A stretch of 64,000 nucleotides of DNA from a virus (IMGVR_UViG_3300020180_000015:1-64000); one strand, 5' to 3'; counted from the stretch's first letter, positions 38,982 through 48,203 are shown. Numbers and translations: made by a program. Notes: generated by a model not told the origin, from the letters alone.

Positions 38982-40407
38982 TGCCGAGCAGCCGGCAGCG
39001 CCGCTATGGACGCCGTTGCCGGGTCCGCAAACGGATGCATACAATTCCCTTGCCGATGAGTTGTTCTACGGCGGCGCGGCGGGCGGCGGTAAAAGTTGGC
39101 TCGTGTTGGGGTTGGCGCTCACGGCGCATCGCCGCTCGATCATCTTCCGCCGCGAACACACGCAGTTAAGGCAATTGATCGACGACTCCCGCAAACTGCT
39201 TACAGGCAGGGGAGCGCGGTACAACGGACAGGATCACGTTTGGCGCGGCATCCCCGGTGCGCGGATATTGGAGTTCGGCGGTGTGCCACACGAAACAAAC
39301 GTGGAGCGGTATCAGGGTCGCGGTCACGACTTCAAAGCATTTGATGAAATCCCAACGTTCACCGGGCGTCAGTTCCGATTCCTGAAAGGGTGGATGCGTA
39401 CCGATATGCCGGGACAGCGAACGCGCACGGTATGCACTGGCAACCCGCCGACTGATCCAGAGGGGGAGTGGGTCGTCAAGTATTGGGCACCGTGGCTCGA
39501 TGCCGATCACCCTGACTACCCCGAAATCCCCGGCAAGCTGCGCTGGTTTGCCGTCATCGGCGAGAGCGACGTTGAGGTAGAGTCAGGGTCGCCGTTCATG
39601 CACGACGGCGAAGAAATCCAACCCCAATCGCGTACTTTTATCCCTGCACGCATTGAGGACAATCCGATCTACATGCAGACGGGGTATAAGTCTGTGCTGC
39701 AGTCCCTGCCCGAACCACTCCGCAGCAAGTTCCTATTCGGCGACTTCTCGGCTGCCGCAAATGATAACCCTTGGCAGGTGATCCCGACTGAATGGATACG
39801 GGCTGCACAAAGGCGATGGGACGGGATGGAGAAGCCCGAACTAGAACTGCGCTGCCTGAGTGCCGATGTCGCACGGGGCGGCGATGACAGCACGGTGATC
39901 GCACGGATGTTTGGGAACTGGATCGCGCCGTTGGAGAAGTTTCCCGGCAAGGACACGCCGGATGGGATCGCGGTCGCTGACTTGATCGGCAGCCGCTTGA
40001 GCGGCGATGCGGTCGCATTTATCGACGTGATCGCCGTTGGTACATCGCCGTATGACATTCTACGGATGCGTAAGAAGCGCGTCTACGGTGTGAACTTCAG
40101 TACCGCGTCAACAGTGAAGGATAAAACGAGGACGCTTGAATTTAGCAACCTACGCGCCGAAGTGTACTGGCGTGCGCGGGAAATGCTCGACCCCGCAAGT
40201 GAGTGGCAGATCGCGCTGCCGCCGGATCGTGAACTGCTGGTCGATCTCGCCGCACCGCGCTATTCGGCGGACGGACGCAAGGTGAAGATTGAACTGAAGG
40301 ACGAGATCAAGAAGCGTATCGGCAGATCACCAGACAAGGGCGACGCTGTTGTTATGCTGCTGTGGGGGGCGTATATGGGCGCAGGGCGTTCGGTCAGGAT
40401 GGTGTAA
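38893..40407 (+). CDS. terL: Terminase large subunit
   Basis: The 504-residue protein has the packaging ATPase motifs: Walker A GGAAGGGKS (about residues 60-68), the adenine-binding/arginine region RRSIIFRREHTQLRQL, Walker B region FKAFDEIP (about 150), and a C-terminal RNase H-like nuclease with LSADVARGGDDSTVI and DKGDAVVMLLWG. It translocates DNA into the prohead and cuts concatemers. ATG 38893 lies inside the small subunit gene. Confidence 0.95.
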   Translation: MLPILKPEPPLAEDLLTLSLRELQRLIDPDAEQPAAPLWTPLPGPQTDAYNSLADELFYGGAAGGGKSWLVLGLALTAHRRSIIFRREHTQLRQLIDDSRKLLTGRGARYNGQDHVWRGIPGARILEFGGVPHETNVERYQGRGHDFKAFDEIPTFTGRQFRFLKGWMRTDMPGQRTRTVCTGNPPTDPEGEWVVKYWAPWLDADHPDYPEIPGKLRWFAVIGESDVEVESGSPFMHDGEEIQPQSRTFIPARIEDNPIYMQTGYKSVLQSLPEPLRSKFLFGDFSAAANDNPWQVIPTEWIRAAQRRWDGMEKPELELRCLSADVARGGDDSTVIARMFGNWIAPLEKFPGKDTPDGIAVADLIGSRLSGDAVAFIDVIAVGTSPYDILRMRKKRVYGVNFSTASTVKDKTRTLEFSNLRAEVYWRAREMLDPASEWQIALPPDRELLVDLAAPRYSADGRKVKIELKDEIKKRIGRSPDKGDAVVMLLWGAYMGAGRSVRMV

Positions 40408-40462
40408 CCAAAAACCCGCCGTGCGGCGGGTGTGGGCGAACGTGGGGCGGCAGCGTCGGCGG

Positions 40463-40894
40463 CTAGTGTCCGGCGCAGATGTCGACGCGCCACACACTAC
40501 CGGCAATTTGCCAGTCGATGTATCCGTCCCGTTCAAGCCGCCAGAGCGCCCACTCGCGTTCTTTCCGATCCCGTTCTGTTGCCAAGTGATGCGATTCCGG
40601 GTAAACGTTCAGTGGCATGCCCCATTGCGGCGCATTGTTGATACTGTATCCGGAATGCGTCGCCAGTGCAGGACGCAGTATTTCAAACAAAACATCTGTC
40701 GGTAAATCGTAAACCGCAGTAAATTCCCGGCGATATTCATACTTCCCATCAATGCGCGTCAGTATCCCGCACTCGACTGCACGTTTACGGTCTGCTTTCG
40801 ATAACCGCCGCATGTCGAATGAAACGTTGTCGCGCCAAGCAGAGATCAGATTAACAAGTGTGGTGCTCTTTAGCGGTGTGGTGACTTCAGGCAC
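40463..40894 (-). CDS. Minus-strand moron, hypothetical 143 aa
   Basis: A gene transcribed against the virion block. GTG 40894 follows GGGGTAAG and has its own promoter (40932-40960). The protein is basic and Trp-rich (ERDRKEREWALWRLERDGYIDWQIAGSVWRVDICAGH), with a helical N-terminal half. The family is unknown. Position between terminase and head genes with a private promoter is typical of lysogenic-conversion morons. Confidence 0.65.
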   Translation of the reverse strand: MPEVTTPLKSTTLVNLISAWRDNVSFDMRRLSKADRKRAVECGILTRIDGKYEYRREFTAVYDLPTDVLFEILRPALATHSGYSINNAPQWGMPLNVYPESHHLATERDRKEREWALWRLERDGYIDWQIAGSVWRVDICAGH

Positions 40895-40931
40895 GGCGGC
40901 TTACCCCATTTATAATCTTTCACGTAAAGAA

Positions 40932-40960
40932 ATGATAACTCTTGTTCGGTGTGAAGTCAA
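40932..40960 (-). promoter_or_regulatory. Promoter of the minus-strand moron
   Basis: Minus strand TTGACT (40955-40960), 17 bp, TATCAT (40932-40937), then CTTTACGTGAAAG, a variant of the operator seen at 31469. Confidence 0.75.
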
Positions 40961-40978
40961 GCGGCAAACGAGCGTGTC

Positions 40979-41008
40979 TTGTTCAAACCAAAAGCCTCCG
41001 CTTATCCT
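40979..41008 (+). promoter_or_regulatory. Late-type promoter
   Basis: GCGTGTC-TTGTTC, 18 bp, TATCCT. The flank AAGCCTCCGC is shared with the promoter at 63353. It is divergent from the moron promoter. Confidence 0.5.
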
Positions 41009-41038
41009 ATAGGGCAACAAAACAAGGAGATCAATCTG

Positions 41039-41566
41039 GTGACCGATGCAGCAGGGTTATTCCACATTCAGGACTTATGGCAGGAAATACTCCGGGATGC
41101 GATGCCGGATGAGCGCCGGGCGCGTGTTCACGTCGTCGGCACTGACGGAGACGTGATCAAGGCAACTGTGACCCTTCGCACCGGGCGGGTGAGTATCGGA
41201 TTTGCAGTGCCGACAGAAAGTGCCGGCGATCCGACGACGGTTGTAGTGCTGTTTAACCGAGCCGTTGCCGATGCGGGGTACGCCGGGAATATCAACGTGC
41301 GCGTGCCGCCCGTTTCGCAACTAGAGGAGTCGCCGGCGTTGACCGACGACCAGCGGCAGCAGATCGCAGCAACGCTCGGATTGCCGCCGCTTCATATCGC
41401 CGCCAGTGGCACTGTCACTGGTACTATGTTTGGCGTAGCCTACCCGTTGCCGATTGCGAATGGGGCGGTTGCTACGGCGATCTTCGAGATTGGTGACACA
41501 GACGTTAGCTCGACGCCCGATCCGGCAGTTAATCCACCCGTTGCCAAGCGGACGCCGAAGAAATAG
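41039..41566 (+). CDS. Hypothetical protein, 175 aa
   Basis: GTG 41039 has AAGGAGATCAATCT in front, better than the upstream ATG 40979, which lies in the promoter. Beta-rich (ARVHVVGTDGDVIKATVTLRTGRVSIGFAVP...TTVVVLFNRAVA), with a Pro/Thr-rich C-terminus (VSSTPDPAVNPPVAKRTPKK). The family is unknown; a virion accessory is possible from context. Confidence 0.55.
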   Translation: MTDAAGLFHIQDLWQEILRDAMPDERRARVHVVGTDGDVIKATVTLRTGRVSIGFAVPTESAGDPTTVVVLFNRAVADAGYAGNINVRVPPVSQLEESPALTDDQRQQIAATLGLPPLHIAASGTVTGTMFGVAYPLPIANGAVATAIFEIGDTDVSSTPDPAVNPPVAKRTPKK

Positions 41567-41568
41567 CG

Positions 41569-41594
41569 ACACTCTACAGCGGCTAAAGGCGGGG
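41569..41594 (+). repeat. 26-bp gene-end repeat (inverted copy of 8387-8412)
   Basis: Exact reverse complement of 8387-8412. It begins three bases after a stop codon, as the other copies also lie at gene 3' ends. Confidence 0.75.
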
Positions 41595-41680
41595 GTATCC
41601 CGCGCCGACTTGATGATTTATGCACACCACTCGTTCTCGACGGTTGCAAAGTCGCTCTCTTGGTTAGGGCTATTCGTCGC

Positions 41681-41708
41681 TTGTTAGAACAGCGTTTCGG
41701 CGTATAAT
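41681..41708 (+). promoter_or_regulatory. Promoter ahead of a non-coding stretch
   Basis: TTGTTA (41681-41686), 16 bp, TATAAT (41703-41708). No gene begins within 270 bp downstream. Confidence 0.6.
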
Positions 41709-41714
41709 CTTGAT

Positions 41715-41912
41715 CATACGGTACTCGCCCGACTTCGCGGGTATCGTTGGCGGCAGCGCACAGATAGCCCTACCGTGATGCCGTGTCGGGCAGTTGGACT
41801 TGCCGCAGTTTATGTCTGCTGCGCCCGGTTTGATAAAGACAATAGCCCCGTGCGAGCGAGCGCTCCCCCGGTTTCACTACGGGATAGCACTCTGCTTGTC
41901 GGGGTTTTTATT
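41715..41912 (+). ncRNA. Candidate structured non-coding RNA
   Basis: About 200 bases lie between the promoter at 41681-41708 and a terminator-like CCCCG...CGGGG-TTTTTATTT. No gene with a ribosome site is present. Stems can be drawn: GTACTCGC with GCGGGTAT, GGCGGCA with TTGCCGC, and CCCCG with CGGGG. It does not fold as a tRNA and matches no RNA family I know. Alternatively it is a long leader of the 296-aa gene. Confidence 0.3.
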
Positions 41913-41922
41913 TACCGATGAC

Positions 41923-41951
41923 TTGCTATTCATATTCTTTCACGTTAAAAT
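41923..41951 (+). promoter_or_regulatory. Promoter
   Basis: TTGCTA, 17 bp, TAAAAT; the spacer holds ATTCTTTCACGT, a form of the CTTTAC operator. It drives the 296-aa gene. Confidence 0.6.
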
Positions 41952-41985
41952 TATGGGTATCGAATTAAGTAGGACAGGGGTTGAA

Positions 41986-42876
41986 ATGGCGAACAAATCG
42001 GCGGCACTCGCTGCGGCGATCAATGGGAAATTAGCGGCGTGGCGTTTGAACGCACCAGCGAAAGCGGACGCGGTCAAGTCGCTCGACGGATGGATACGGG
42101 ACGCCGGGATTATCGGCGATGCTGCTGCAGTGGAGTATTTGAGGCAAGCCGTCGCAGCCGCCGAGAAGGTCGGCGCGGTGAAATCAGCATCGCCTTGGGG
42201 TAAAGTGATTAAGAGCGCCGCCGCCGCCGTGAAAGTACTCAAGGGCGCGACTGTGAAAGCTGACGCGGTTACCGAGGGTCGTCGCATTGTGGGGCGGTTC
42301 CTAGCACGAAATCGCGGCACGGTACAGACGCCGGGCGACGTTGACGATCTGGTATCCAACATGCGCCGCTTGTTCGGCGGGACGCCGACGATGGTCGCAT
42401 TGGGGCAGCCGCTTCAGTATCTGGATACGGTTGGCGACGATGCCGCCGCAATCCCATATGTAGAGCGGGTACTACGCATTCTTAACCGTCTAGCGGTGAA
42501 AGCTGCGAAGGCTGAACCGACTGATGTTGACTTCTTGGTGATGTACGTGTCCAATGCGTCGGGGCAACGCCGCCAGTTAGTCGAGATAGTCAATGAAGGT
42601 GCGGAGGAGGGTGATATTCCTAAGCTACAAAGGATCGCCGACAGGGTTACGCAGAGCGCAGGGAAATTGCAGGGCGATGCTCGTGTGCAATCCGAGGGCA
42701 TGGTACAGCAGATCAATGCGGCGATCACGCTTCTTCAGCGAGGGGATAAACGCAGCGCGGAACTGCCGCTCGTGAGCGCCGAGACGTATGCCAATCGAAT
42801 GCTTCTCGCGCTTGAACGACAGTTGACCGTAGCGAAGCTTGAGGCAGTGTTACGGCGAAATCCAAGTCGCCGTTAG
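41986..42876 (+). CDS. Hypothetical Ala/Lys-rich helical protein, 296 aa
   Basis: ATG 41986 (MANKSAALAAAINGKLAAWR) has GGACAGGGG upstream; earlier in-frame starts fall inside the promoter. It is almost all helical with Lys-Ala-rich stretches (VIKSAAAAVKVLKGATVKADA), no Cys, and a basic end (LRRNPSRR). The composition recalls internal head or DNA-binding proteins, but no family is recognised. Confidence 0.55.
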   Translation: MANKSAALAAAINGKLAAWRLNAPAKADAVKSLDGWIRDAGIIGDAAAVEYLRQAVAAAEKVGAVKSASPWGKVIKSAAAAVKVLKGATVKADAVTEGRRIVGRFLARNRGTVQTPGDVDDLVSNMRRLFGGTPTMVALGQPLQYLDTVGDDAAAIPYVERVLRILNRLAVKAAKAEPTDVDFLVMYVSNASGQRRQLVEIVNEGAEEGDIPKLQRIADRVTQSAGKLQGDARVQSEGMVQQINAAITLLQRGDKRSAELPLVSAETYANRMLLALERQLTVAKLEAVLRRNPSRR

Positions 42877-42962
42877 GCGAAAGCTAGTCGATCAATCCGA
42901 TTCGGTGCGATTGCGATCATGACGACCATCGCTGCCGAGTTAAAAAAATAAGGGAGTCAGCG

Positions 42963-45218
42963 ATGCCATATATGGCAATTGAACGAGACGGTAAATTTAT
43001 GGTGTATGTGAGGGGCGCCGACAACAAACCCAAAGGGCGATCTCGCGGCACTTACACAGGCGATGATGCAAAGGATCAGGCGGCGGAGCAGTTAGATAAC
43101 CTACGGACTGTCGAACGCGGCGAACAGCAAAACCGCCGTCGCTACAATGGGCTTGATCTAGCTCCGCCTTCCGGCGTCCGTGCTGCGTGTCAGCGAGGAT
43201 TAGATCAAGAAGGCGGCACGGCGCTTCAGCGGCAAGCTGCCGAACTGATCACGTCCGGTTCGCAGTTATCCGTTCTCGCGATTCGCACTGTTGCGCGGCA
43301 GTTTAATAAGTCGCGCAAGTCGGGTGACGACCAACAGCATCTGCTGCGCGGCGGCGATGCTGGCGCGGTGTGGTTCAAGACCATGGCGGCGGCACTCGAT
43401 AATATGGACAGCGGCGTGAAGTCGGCAAAAGAAGTTGGTGAAGGCACGGAACGACGCCGTGAACGCGATGGGCCGTCCGGCATGGGCTTCGGCAGCGGCG
43501 GCGACTTTCGTCCGATTGATTATGACGCCTTGTCTCGTGAGTCATCGCGCCTGCAAAGGATGATGACAAGCGGTGATCTCGGACTCCCTGCGGCGTTGGG
43601 CGCGTTTGAACGAACCGTGCGCGAGGCGGCGAGTTTTGCAGGGGGTAGCAAACGACAGGCACTGTCCCGCGCCGCTGATGACATCGAGAAAGGCATTCCC
43701 CTGTTCAAGTCGCCGATGCCGTCCGATGATAACTCATCAGCAATGTCGCCGCACGAACGCGGCATCGCAATGTTGAAGAATGCATTCGTGGCAATACGAA
43801 TCGTGGCGAGTGCAAAGGCGATCACGGCATCCAACGCAAGCGGCGCGGGGTTTAGCATACCGCCGGATGACGACGGACTAGGAGCGACGGTGAGTATGCG
43901 TAAGGGCATGGAGGTTTACGTGAAGTCCACTGGCGAGATCGGCACGGTGCGCGGCGTGAAGCGAGTCGGCGACGGCGTGCGTTACAAGGTCGAGACGCCG
44001 AGCGGGTTTACGATCTGCAGCCGCAAGGGGATTATGTCGGCACGGGCGAAGGCGATCAAAGAAGCTGCCGTTGCATGTGACACGATCCAGAAGGCAGCGG
44101 ACGCTGAAACAGTCGATGCCGAAACAGTGAAAGCGGCGCTCAAGGCACTGGCGACCAGTTGGAAGATCGCCGATATGTCGACCCGCGAGAAGATGCAAAC
44201 ATCCTATGATGCGCTGATCGCCGCCCGTGCGATCCTGACGGCGTCGCCGGATGAATCAGACTTGGCGAAAAAGTATCTGGCGATGGCGAAAGCAGGACTC
44301 GATCCTATTGCCGAAGAAGGTGTGAAGGCATCTTACGACAATGGGGTGAAGCGGGCTGTCCAACTCCTGCAGATGGTTCGGGCGAGTTTGTCAGTCGATT
44401 CTCAACCGCAGCGATTGGGGAACGTGCGACTTTTAAACAAAGTCGACGGACTCCTTTCCCGATTGCTCACGACGGCATCGCCGAACGGACAGCGCGTGTT
44501 TCGCGGCATCCAAGAAACGCTGTCGCGGTTCACGGATAACGAGGAGTCGTGGTACCCGGCACAGACGCCGATCAGCGAGTGGGAGCAGGGGATCAGTGAT
44601 GCTTTGCGGCAGATGATAGCATTTGCCGGGGGGAGGGGCATTAAGGCGGAAGGTGAAGTCGAAAAGATGCGCGAAGTATTGATCAGCGCGTACAACGACA
44701 GGATCATCACCGGAGATGAAAGTAAACAGCTTGATCAACTGCGTCACCAGACGAAAAACCCGATCGGCGACCTCGATTACTTTGATTATTCGATCAACGC
44801 ATACGGCACGAAACCTGAATATCTCGCCAAACGTAAAAAGGTACTGCAGCGACTCAACAGCATTATTCGGAAGCGCAATCGCCTAGTCGACGAGATCAAT
44901 CAGCGGGCGGCAAAACCTCAGACAAAGAATACGGCGGAAGCGGCGCTGAAGGCACTGCAGGACGTGGTCGGCGAGATCACGACCGCTGGAGCATCAACCG
45001 ATGACCAGCAGGAGCGAATGCTTGAAGCCGTCGATACGTTACATCTGTACGCCGCCGCCGCCGGAGAAAAGGCGATCAAGAGCCTTGAGCCACTCGAAGA
45101 GGCGTTATACGCAGAACCTGACGACGGACTGAGCGAGTGGCAGCAGCGGGTTGTCAGCATGATCGAAGATTACCAAGCGAAGATCGCCAGTGAACCAGAA
45201 CCAGAAGCGGTGACCTAA
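42963..45218 (+). CDS. Hypothetical large protein between terminase and portal, 751 aa
   Basis: I do not recognise this protein. AAATAAGGGAGTCAGCG precedes ATG 42963. The N-terminus (MAIERDGKFMVYVRGADNKPKGRSRGTYTGDDAKDQAAEQL) is basic; the remainder is mostly helical. A small beta domain lies near residues 305-340 (MRKGMEVYVKSTGEIGTVRGVKRVGDGVRYKV), KOW/SH3-like in pattern. It overlaps the portal start by one base (TAATG). A structural or ejected internal protein is possible. Confidence 0.6.
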   Translation: MPYMAIERDGKFMVYVRGADNKPKGRSRGTYTGDDAKDQAAEQLDNLRTVERGEQQNRRRYNGLDLAPPSGVRAACQRGLDQEGGTALQRQAAELITSGSQLSVLAIRTVARQFNKSRKSGDDQQHLLRGGDAGAVWFKTMAAALDNMDSGVKSAKEVGEGTERRRERDGPSGMGFGSGGDFRPIDYDALSRESSRLQRMMTSGDLGLPAALGAFERTVREAASFAGGSKRQALSRAADDIEKGIPLFKSPMPSDDNSSAMSPHERGIAMLKNAFVAIRIVASAKAITASNASGAGFSIPPDDDGLGATVSMRKGMEVYVKSTGEIGTVRGVKRVGDGVRYKVETPSGFTICSRKGIMSARAKAIKEAAVACDTIQKAADAETVDAETVKAALKALATSWKIADMSTREKMQTSYDALIAARAILTASPDESDLAKKYLAMAKAGLDPIAEEGVKASYDNGVKRAVQLLQMVRASLSVDSQPQRLGNVRLLNKVDGLLSRLLTTASPNGQRVFRGIQETLSRFTDNEESWYPAQTPISEWEQGISDALRQMIAFAGGRGIKAEGEVEKMREVLISAYNDRIITGDESKQLDQLRHQTKNPIGDLDYFDYSINAYGTKPEYLAKRKKVLQRLNSIIRKRNRLVDEINQRAAKPQTKNTAEAALKALQDVVGEITTAGASTDDQQERMLEAVDTLHLYAAAAGEKAIKSLEPLEEALYAEPDDGLSEWQQRVVSMIEDYQAKIASEPEPEAVT

Positions 45219-48187
45219 TGGGGTTGTTAAACGAGATAGGGCAAGTTTACGGCGACGGCGTGAAGGCTGCTGTGAAGTCGCTGAGTAATCTACCGCGCCG
45301 TCCGGCGGCGACACGCTACCAGCGTCAAGCGCCGTTTGTGCGCGGCGCTCCTGCTCGGCGGCAGCAGTCGTTGATCATCAATGACGAACTGCAGCACGCG
45401 GTCAAGTCCGTCTCGTATAGCGATTTCATAAACGACTTCATAAATGCCGAAGGTACGAACTGGCGGAACAATTACTCCGAACAGCAGATCGAGTCGGCGT
45501 ATGCCACGTCGGTTTACCTGTTTGCGGCGATGCGCCGCGTGGCGAACCTGTTCTCCATGGTGCGCTTTGTCGCCGAAGTCGACAAGGGCGGCGATTGGCA
45601 GCGGCTGCCAGATACTCACCACTTAAATAAAATATTCACAGTCGCCGGCGCACGGTTCATGTACCACCTGTATATGTATTACGCGCTCTACGGCACGACG
45701 CTTGTTTATAAACGCAAGACCCGTAAGGCACTCGCCGCCTACCAGCGTGGCAAACTAATCAGCGGGTATTTGGAGGGCGGGATCGCAGGATTATCGGTCA
45801 TCCCTAATTCGCGCTGGGAGATATTCGAGGACGAGTATCAGGGCGAGATTCAGGGATTTAGCCTGAACGAGCCGATGGGCGAACTGAAGGCGGGGATGCG
45901 GGATCGGGACGAGTTCGTGTACATCCACGACTTTGACCCGCGCTTTTTGAACAACGGCATCTCGATGGTAAGTCTAGCGATCAACAACGCGATCACCAAT
46001 GCCGCCATCGCACGATGGGCGGCACACTACTTTATGTCCGGCGCTATGCCGCTGCTGCTCATCAGCACTGAAGAAGACCCGGCGATGCAGACCGAAGCGG
46101 ACTTGATCCGGCAAAAGAATTTTATCGAGCGGGCGTGGCAAGGGTTGTTCGGCAAGTTTGCGATGCGTGCCGTATTCACGGATCGCAAACTGAACGTGCA
46201 GCAAGCCGGGATTGATGCCGAGAAAGTTCAAGCACCGGATTTGAACCGTGACTCATTGAACGCCATCGCTTCGGTATTCCAGATCGCGCCGGATTTAATC
46301 GTCCCGCCCGAAGGCGGCAGCGACAACGCACGGCATAAGTTCCTCATGATGGATGCATTTCGTTCGGCGATCCTGCCTGTCGCATGGCAGATGACAGACG
46401 TATTCAATGCCGACATGGGGCTGCACGATGCGAACGTGCGGATCGTGGTCGCAGAAGATGAGATCACGGCGCTGGATGCAGATCGCGCCGACAATGCGAC
46501 CACTGAAACAGGGCTGTTTACCTCCGGTATCCAGACGTTCGGGGAAACCCGTGACCAGATGCGCTTCAAGCCATCGCCGGGACTCAAGCTGCTGGAGAGC
46601 TTTATCAATATCAATGGGCGGCTTCAGTCGGTTGAGCGAGTCCTGCGGGATGACCAACTGCCAAGCGACTTTATCATGCAGTACGCGCCGACTGCGTGGG
46701 ATGCCGGGATCGTCAAGCGTTCCGAAGTGCGAAAGCTAATGTTTAATCTGCCGACGCCTGCCGCTGAGGACGGGTACAAGTATGAAGTAGTGCCAGACCC
46801 ATCGGCGGGCGGCGGCTTCGGCGGAGGTGGTACGCCGTCACCAGAACCGCCTGAAAACGGCGGAGGTTCGCTTCCTGCGGGTGATCGTCCCCAACTGCCC
46901 GGCAAAACGCCACAGGGCGGCACGGTCGCGCCGACGGTCGCTCCGACGGACGGTGACAAGGCAGTCGATCAAAATCGTCAAATTGTCGATTTTGCCGGGA
47001 TCGAAAGCGCCGAGACGGATGGGCGGATCATCCCGGTGACTCCGGTTGCGCGTTTGACGGCGAGTGCCACACAGCAGCATTCGGCATGTGCGTTACTCAT
47101 GATCGGCGACGACCCACTGATCCAGACGGTTGCCACGCAGTTAGAGATCATGCTCGACGGCGTCCCTGCTATTTGGCAAGACCCTGAAACGTATCACTGT
47201 ACCCTCGTTTACAGTGATCATGCGACGGACGACCAGATCGCGGCGGCGCAGAAACTTATGCCGGAATACATGCCGGACATCACTTTGCGCGTGGATGGGT
47301 TGATCACGTTTGAGACGCAGGATGGTTTGTGCATCGCGCTGCGTGTGGATACGACGCAGGGATTGGAAGGGTTGCAGAGCCACACTCGCACGTCGTTCAG
47401 TAACGCGGCGCTGCCGATTTCGCCTTACTCTGCTTCGGGGGCGTATATGCCACATATCACGCTGTGCTATGTGCCGGACGAGACTCCCGTGCCGGAATTC
47501 ACCTGCGCGATCAGCGTCGTGCCGCAGTGTATCCAAGTCACCCGCGACGAGTACAAAGTGGTCTTTGAACTGCCGTCGATCCGCGAGGCAGCGGGGGACG
47601 ACCCGAACCACGCGCACAACCGACAGATGCTGATCGACGACGCCGAGATTACACGGCAGTTCGTGCAGTCGGCGCTGCGGACATGGCGCGATACGGGGGA
47701 GCCGGGTCCCGGCTTGAGCGACGCGGTCAAGAACGTGGTACGTGAAGCACTGGCGCAGGATGCGGCGATGGCGTGGGACGCCGCGCTGAAGGCGTGCGAT
47801 GACGGGTACTTTGACGACAGCGCCGATTTGACGGACGGGCATAATCCGATATTGGGTGTAATGGCAAAGGCGAAACTAGCGATGCAGGAAACACCTGAAG
47901 CCGAACTGGATGCGTGGGAACGCTCCGCGTTCCGTAATGGGGTATCGAAGGCGGCGAGTCGGTTTGAAGTGAACCTGCTACCATTGGCGCTTGAGCAGAC
48001 GGTGAAGGCGAGACTTGCCGATGTCAAAACGAAAACGGAAATCAAACTCGTGTTCAATGACGCCCGTGCCGCACTCGCCGAGAGTGCGCCGAAGGCAGTG
48101 GACGAGGACTCGCTGATGGCATGGGCGGAACGGGTCGCCGGGATGGACGGGTTGGGCGACTTGCTCGACGATGACTTGACTTCCTAA
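45218..48187 (+). CDS. Portal protein fused to a 2H phosphoesterase-like domain
   Basis: Residues 1 to about 520 are a phage portal: AYATSVYLFAAMRRVANLFSMV, WEIFEDEYQGEIQGF, VSLAINNAITNAAIARWAAHYF, SLNAIASVFQIAPDLIVPPEG and FNADMGLHDANVRIV fit the HK97/SPP1-like fold. A Gly/Pro linker (about 525-590) follows. Residues about 610-780 hold two HxT motifs, YHCTLVYSDH (His660, Thr662) and MPHITLCYV (His746, Thr748), spaced as in 2H (LigT/CPDase) phosphoesterases. The C-terminal 200 residues are helical. The 2H part may hydrolyse cyclic nucleotides or 2'-5' bonds. At 989 residues it is far longer than a normal portal. Confidence 0.85.
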   Translation: MGLLNEIGQVYGDGVKAAVKSLSNLPRRPAATRYQRQAPFVRGAPARRQQSLIINDELQHAVKSVSYSDFINDFINAEGTNWRNNYSEQQIESAYATSVYLFAAMRRVANLFSMVRFVAEVDKGGDWQRLPDTHHLNKIFTVAGARFMYHLYMYYALYGTTLVYKRKTRKALAAYQRGKLISGYLEGGIAGLSVIPNSRWEIFEDEYQGEIQGFSLNEPMGELKAGMRDRDEFVYIHDFDPRFLNNGISMVSLAINNAITNAAIARWAAHYFMSGAMPLLLISTEEDPAMQTEADLIRQKNFIERAWQGLFGKFAMRAVFTDRKLNVQQAGIDAEKVQAPDLNRDSLNAIASVFQIAPDLIVPPEGGSDNARHKFLMMDAFRSAILPVAWQMTDVFNADMGLHDANVRIVVAEDEITALDADRADNATTETGLFTSGIQTFGETRDQMRFKPSPGLKLLESFININGRLQSVERVLRDDQLPSDFIMQYAPTAWDAGIVKRSEVRKLMFNLPTPAAEDGYKYEVVPDPSAGGGFGGGGTPSPEPPENGGGSLPAGDRPQLPGKTPQGGTVAPTVAPTDGDKAVDQNRQIVDFAGIESAETDGRIIPVTPVARLTASATQQHSACALLMIGDDPLIQTVATQLEIMLDGVPAIWQDPETYHCTLVYSDHATDDQIAAAQKLMPEYMPDITLRVDGLITFETQDGLCIALRVDTTQGLEGLQSHTRTSFSNAALPISPYSASGAYMPHITLCYVPDETPVPEFTCAISVVPQCIQVTRDEYKVVFELPSIREAAGDDPNHAHNRQMLIDDAEITRQFVQSALRTWRDTGEPGPGLSDAVKNVVREALAQDAAMAWDAALKACDDGYFDDSADLTDGHNPILGVMAKAKLAMQETPEAELDAWERSAFRNGVSKAASRFEVNLLPLALEQTVKARLADVKTKTEIKLVFNDARAALAESAPKAVDEDSLMAWAERVAGMDGLGDLLDDDLTS
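46970..46994. repeat. Dispersed palindrome, copy 5
   Basis: CAAAATCGTCAA-A-TTGTCGATTTTG, 12-bp arms with one mismatch. It lies in the linker of the portal gene, just before the 2H domain begins. Confidence 0.8.
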
Positions 48188-48203
48188 TCTTTCGAGTTAA
48201 GAT
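48176..48203 (+). promoter_or_regulatory. Promoter, diverged copy of the cassette promoter
   Basis: TTGACT, 16 bp, TAAGAT; the CTTGACTTCC...AATCTTT.GAGTTAAGATG block matches the promoters at 55688, 56187 and 58500. Confidence 0.75.

Noticed and set aside
41715-41912. tRNA gene
   Set aside because: No acceptor/T-arm combination or GTTCRANNC motif could be drawn. No other tRNA was recognised by eye in the window.
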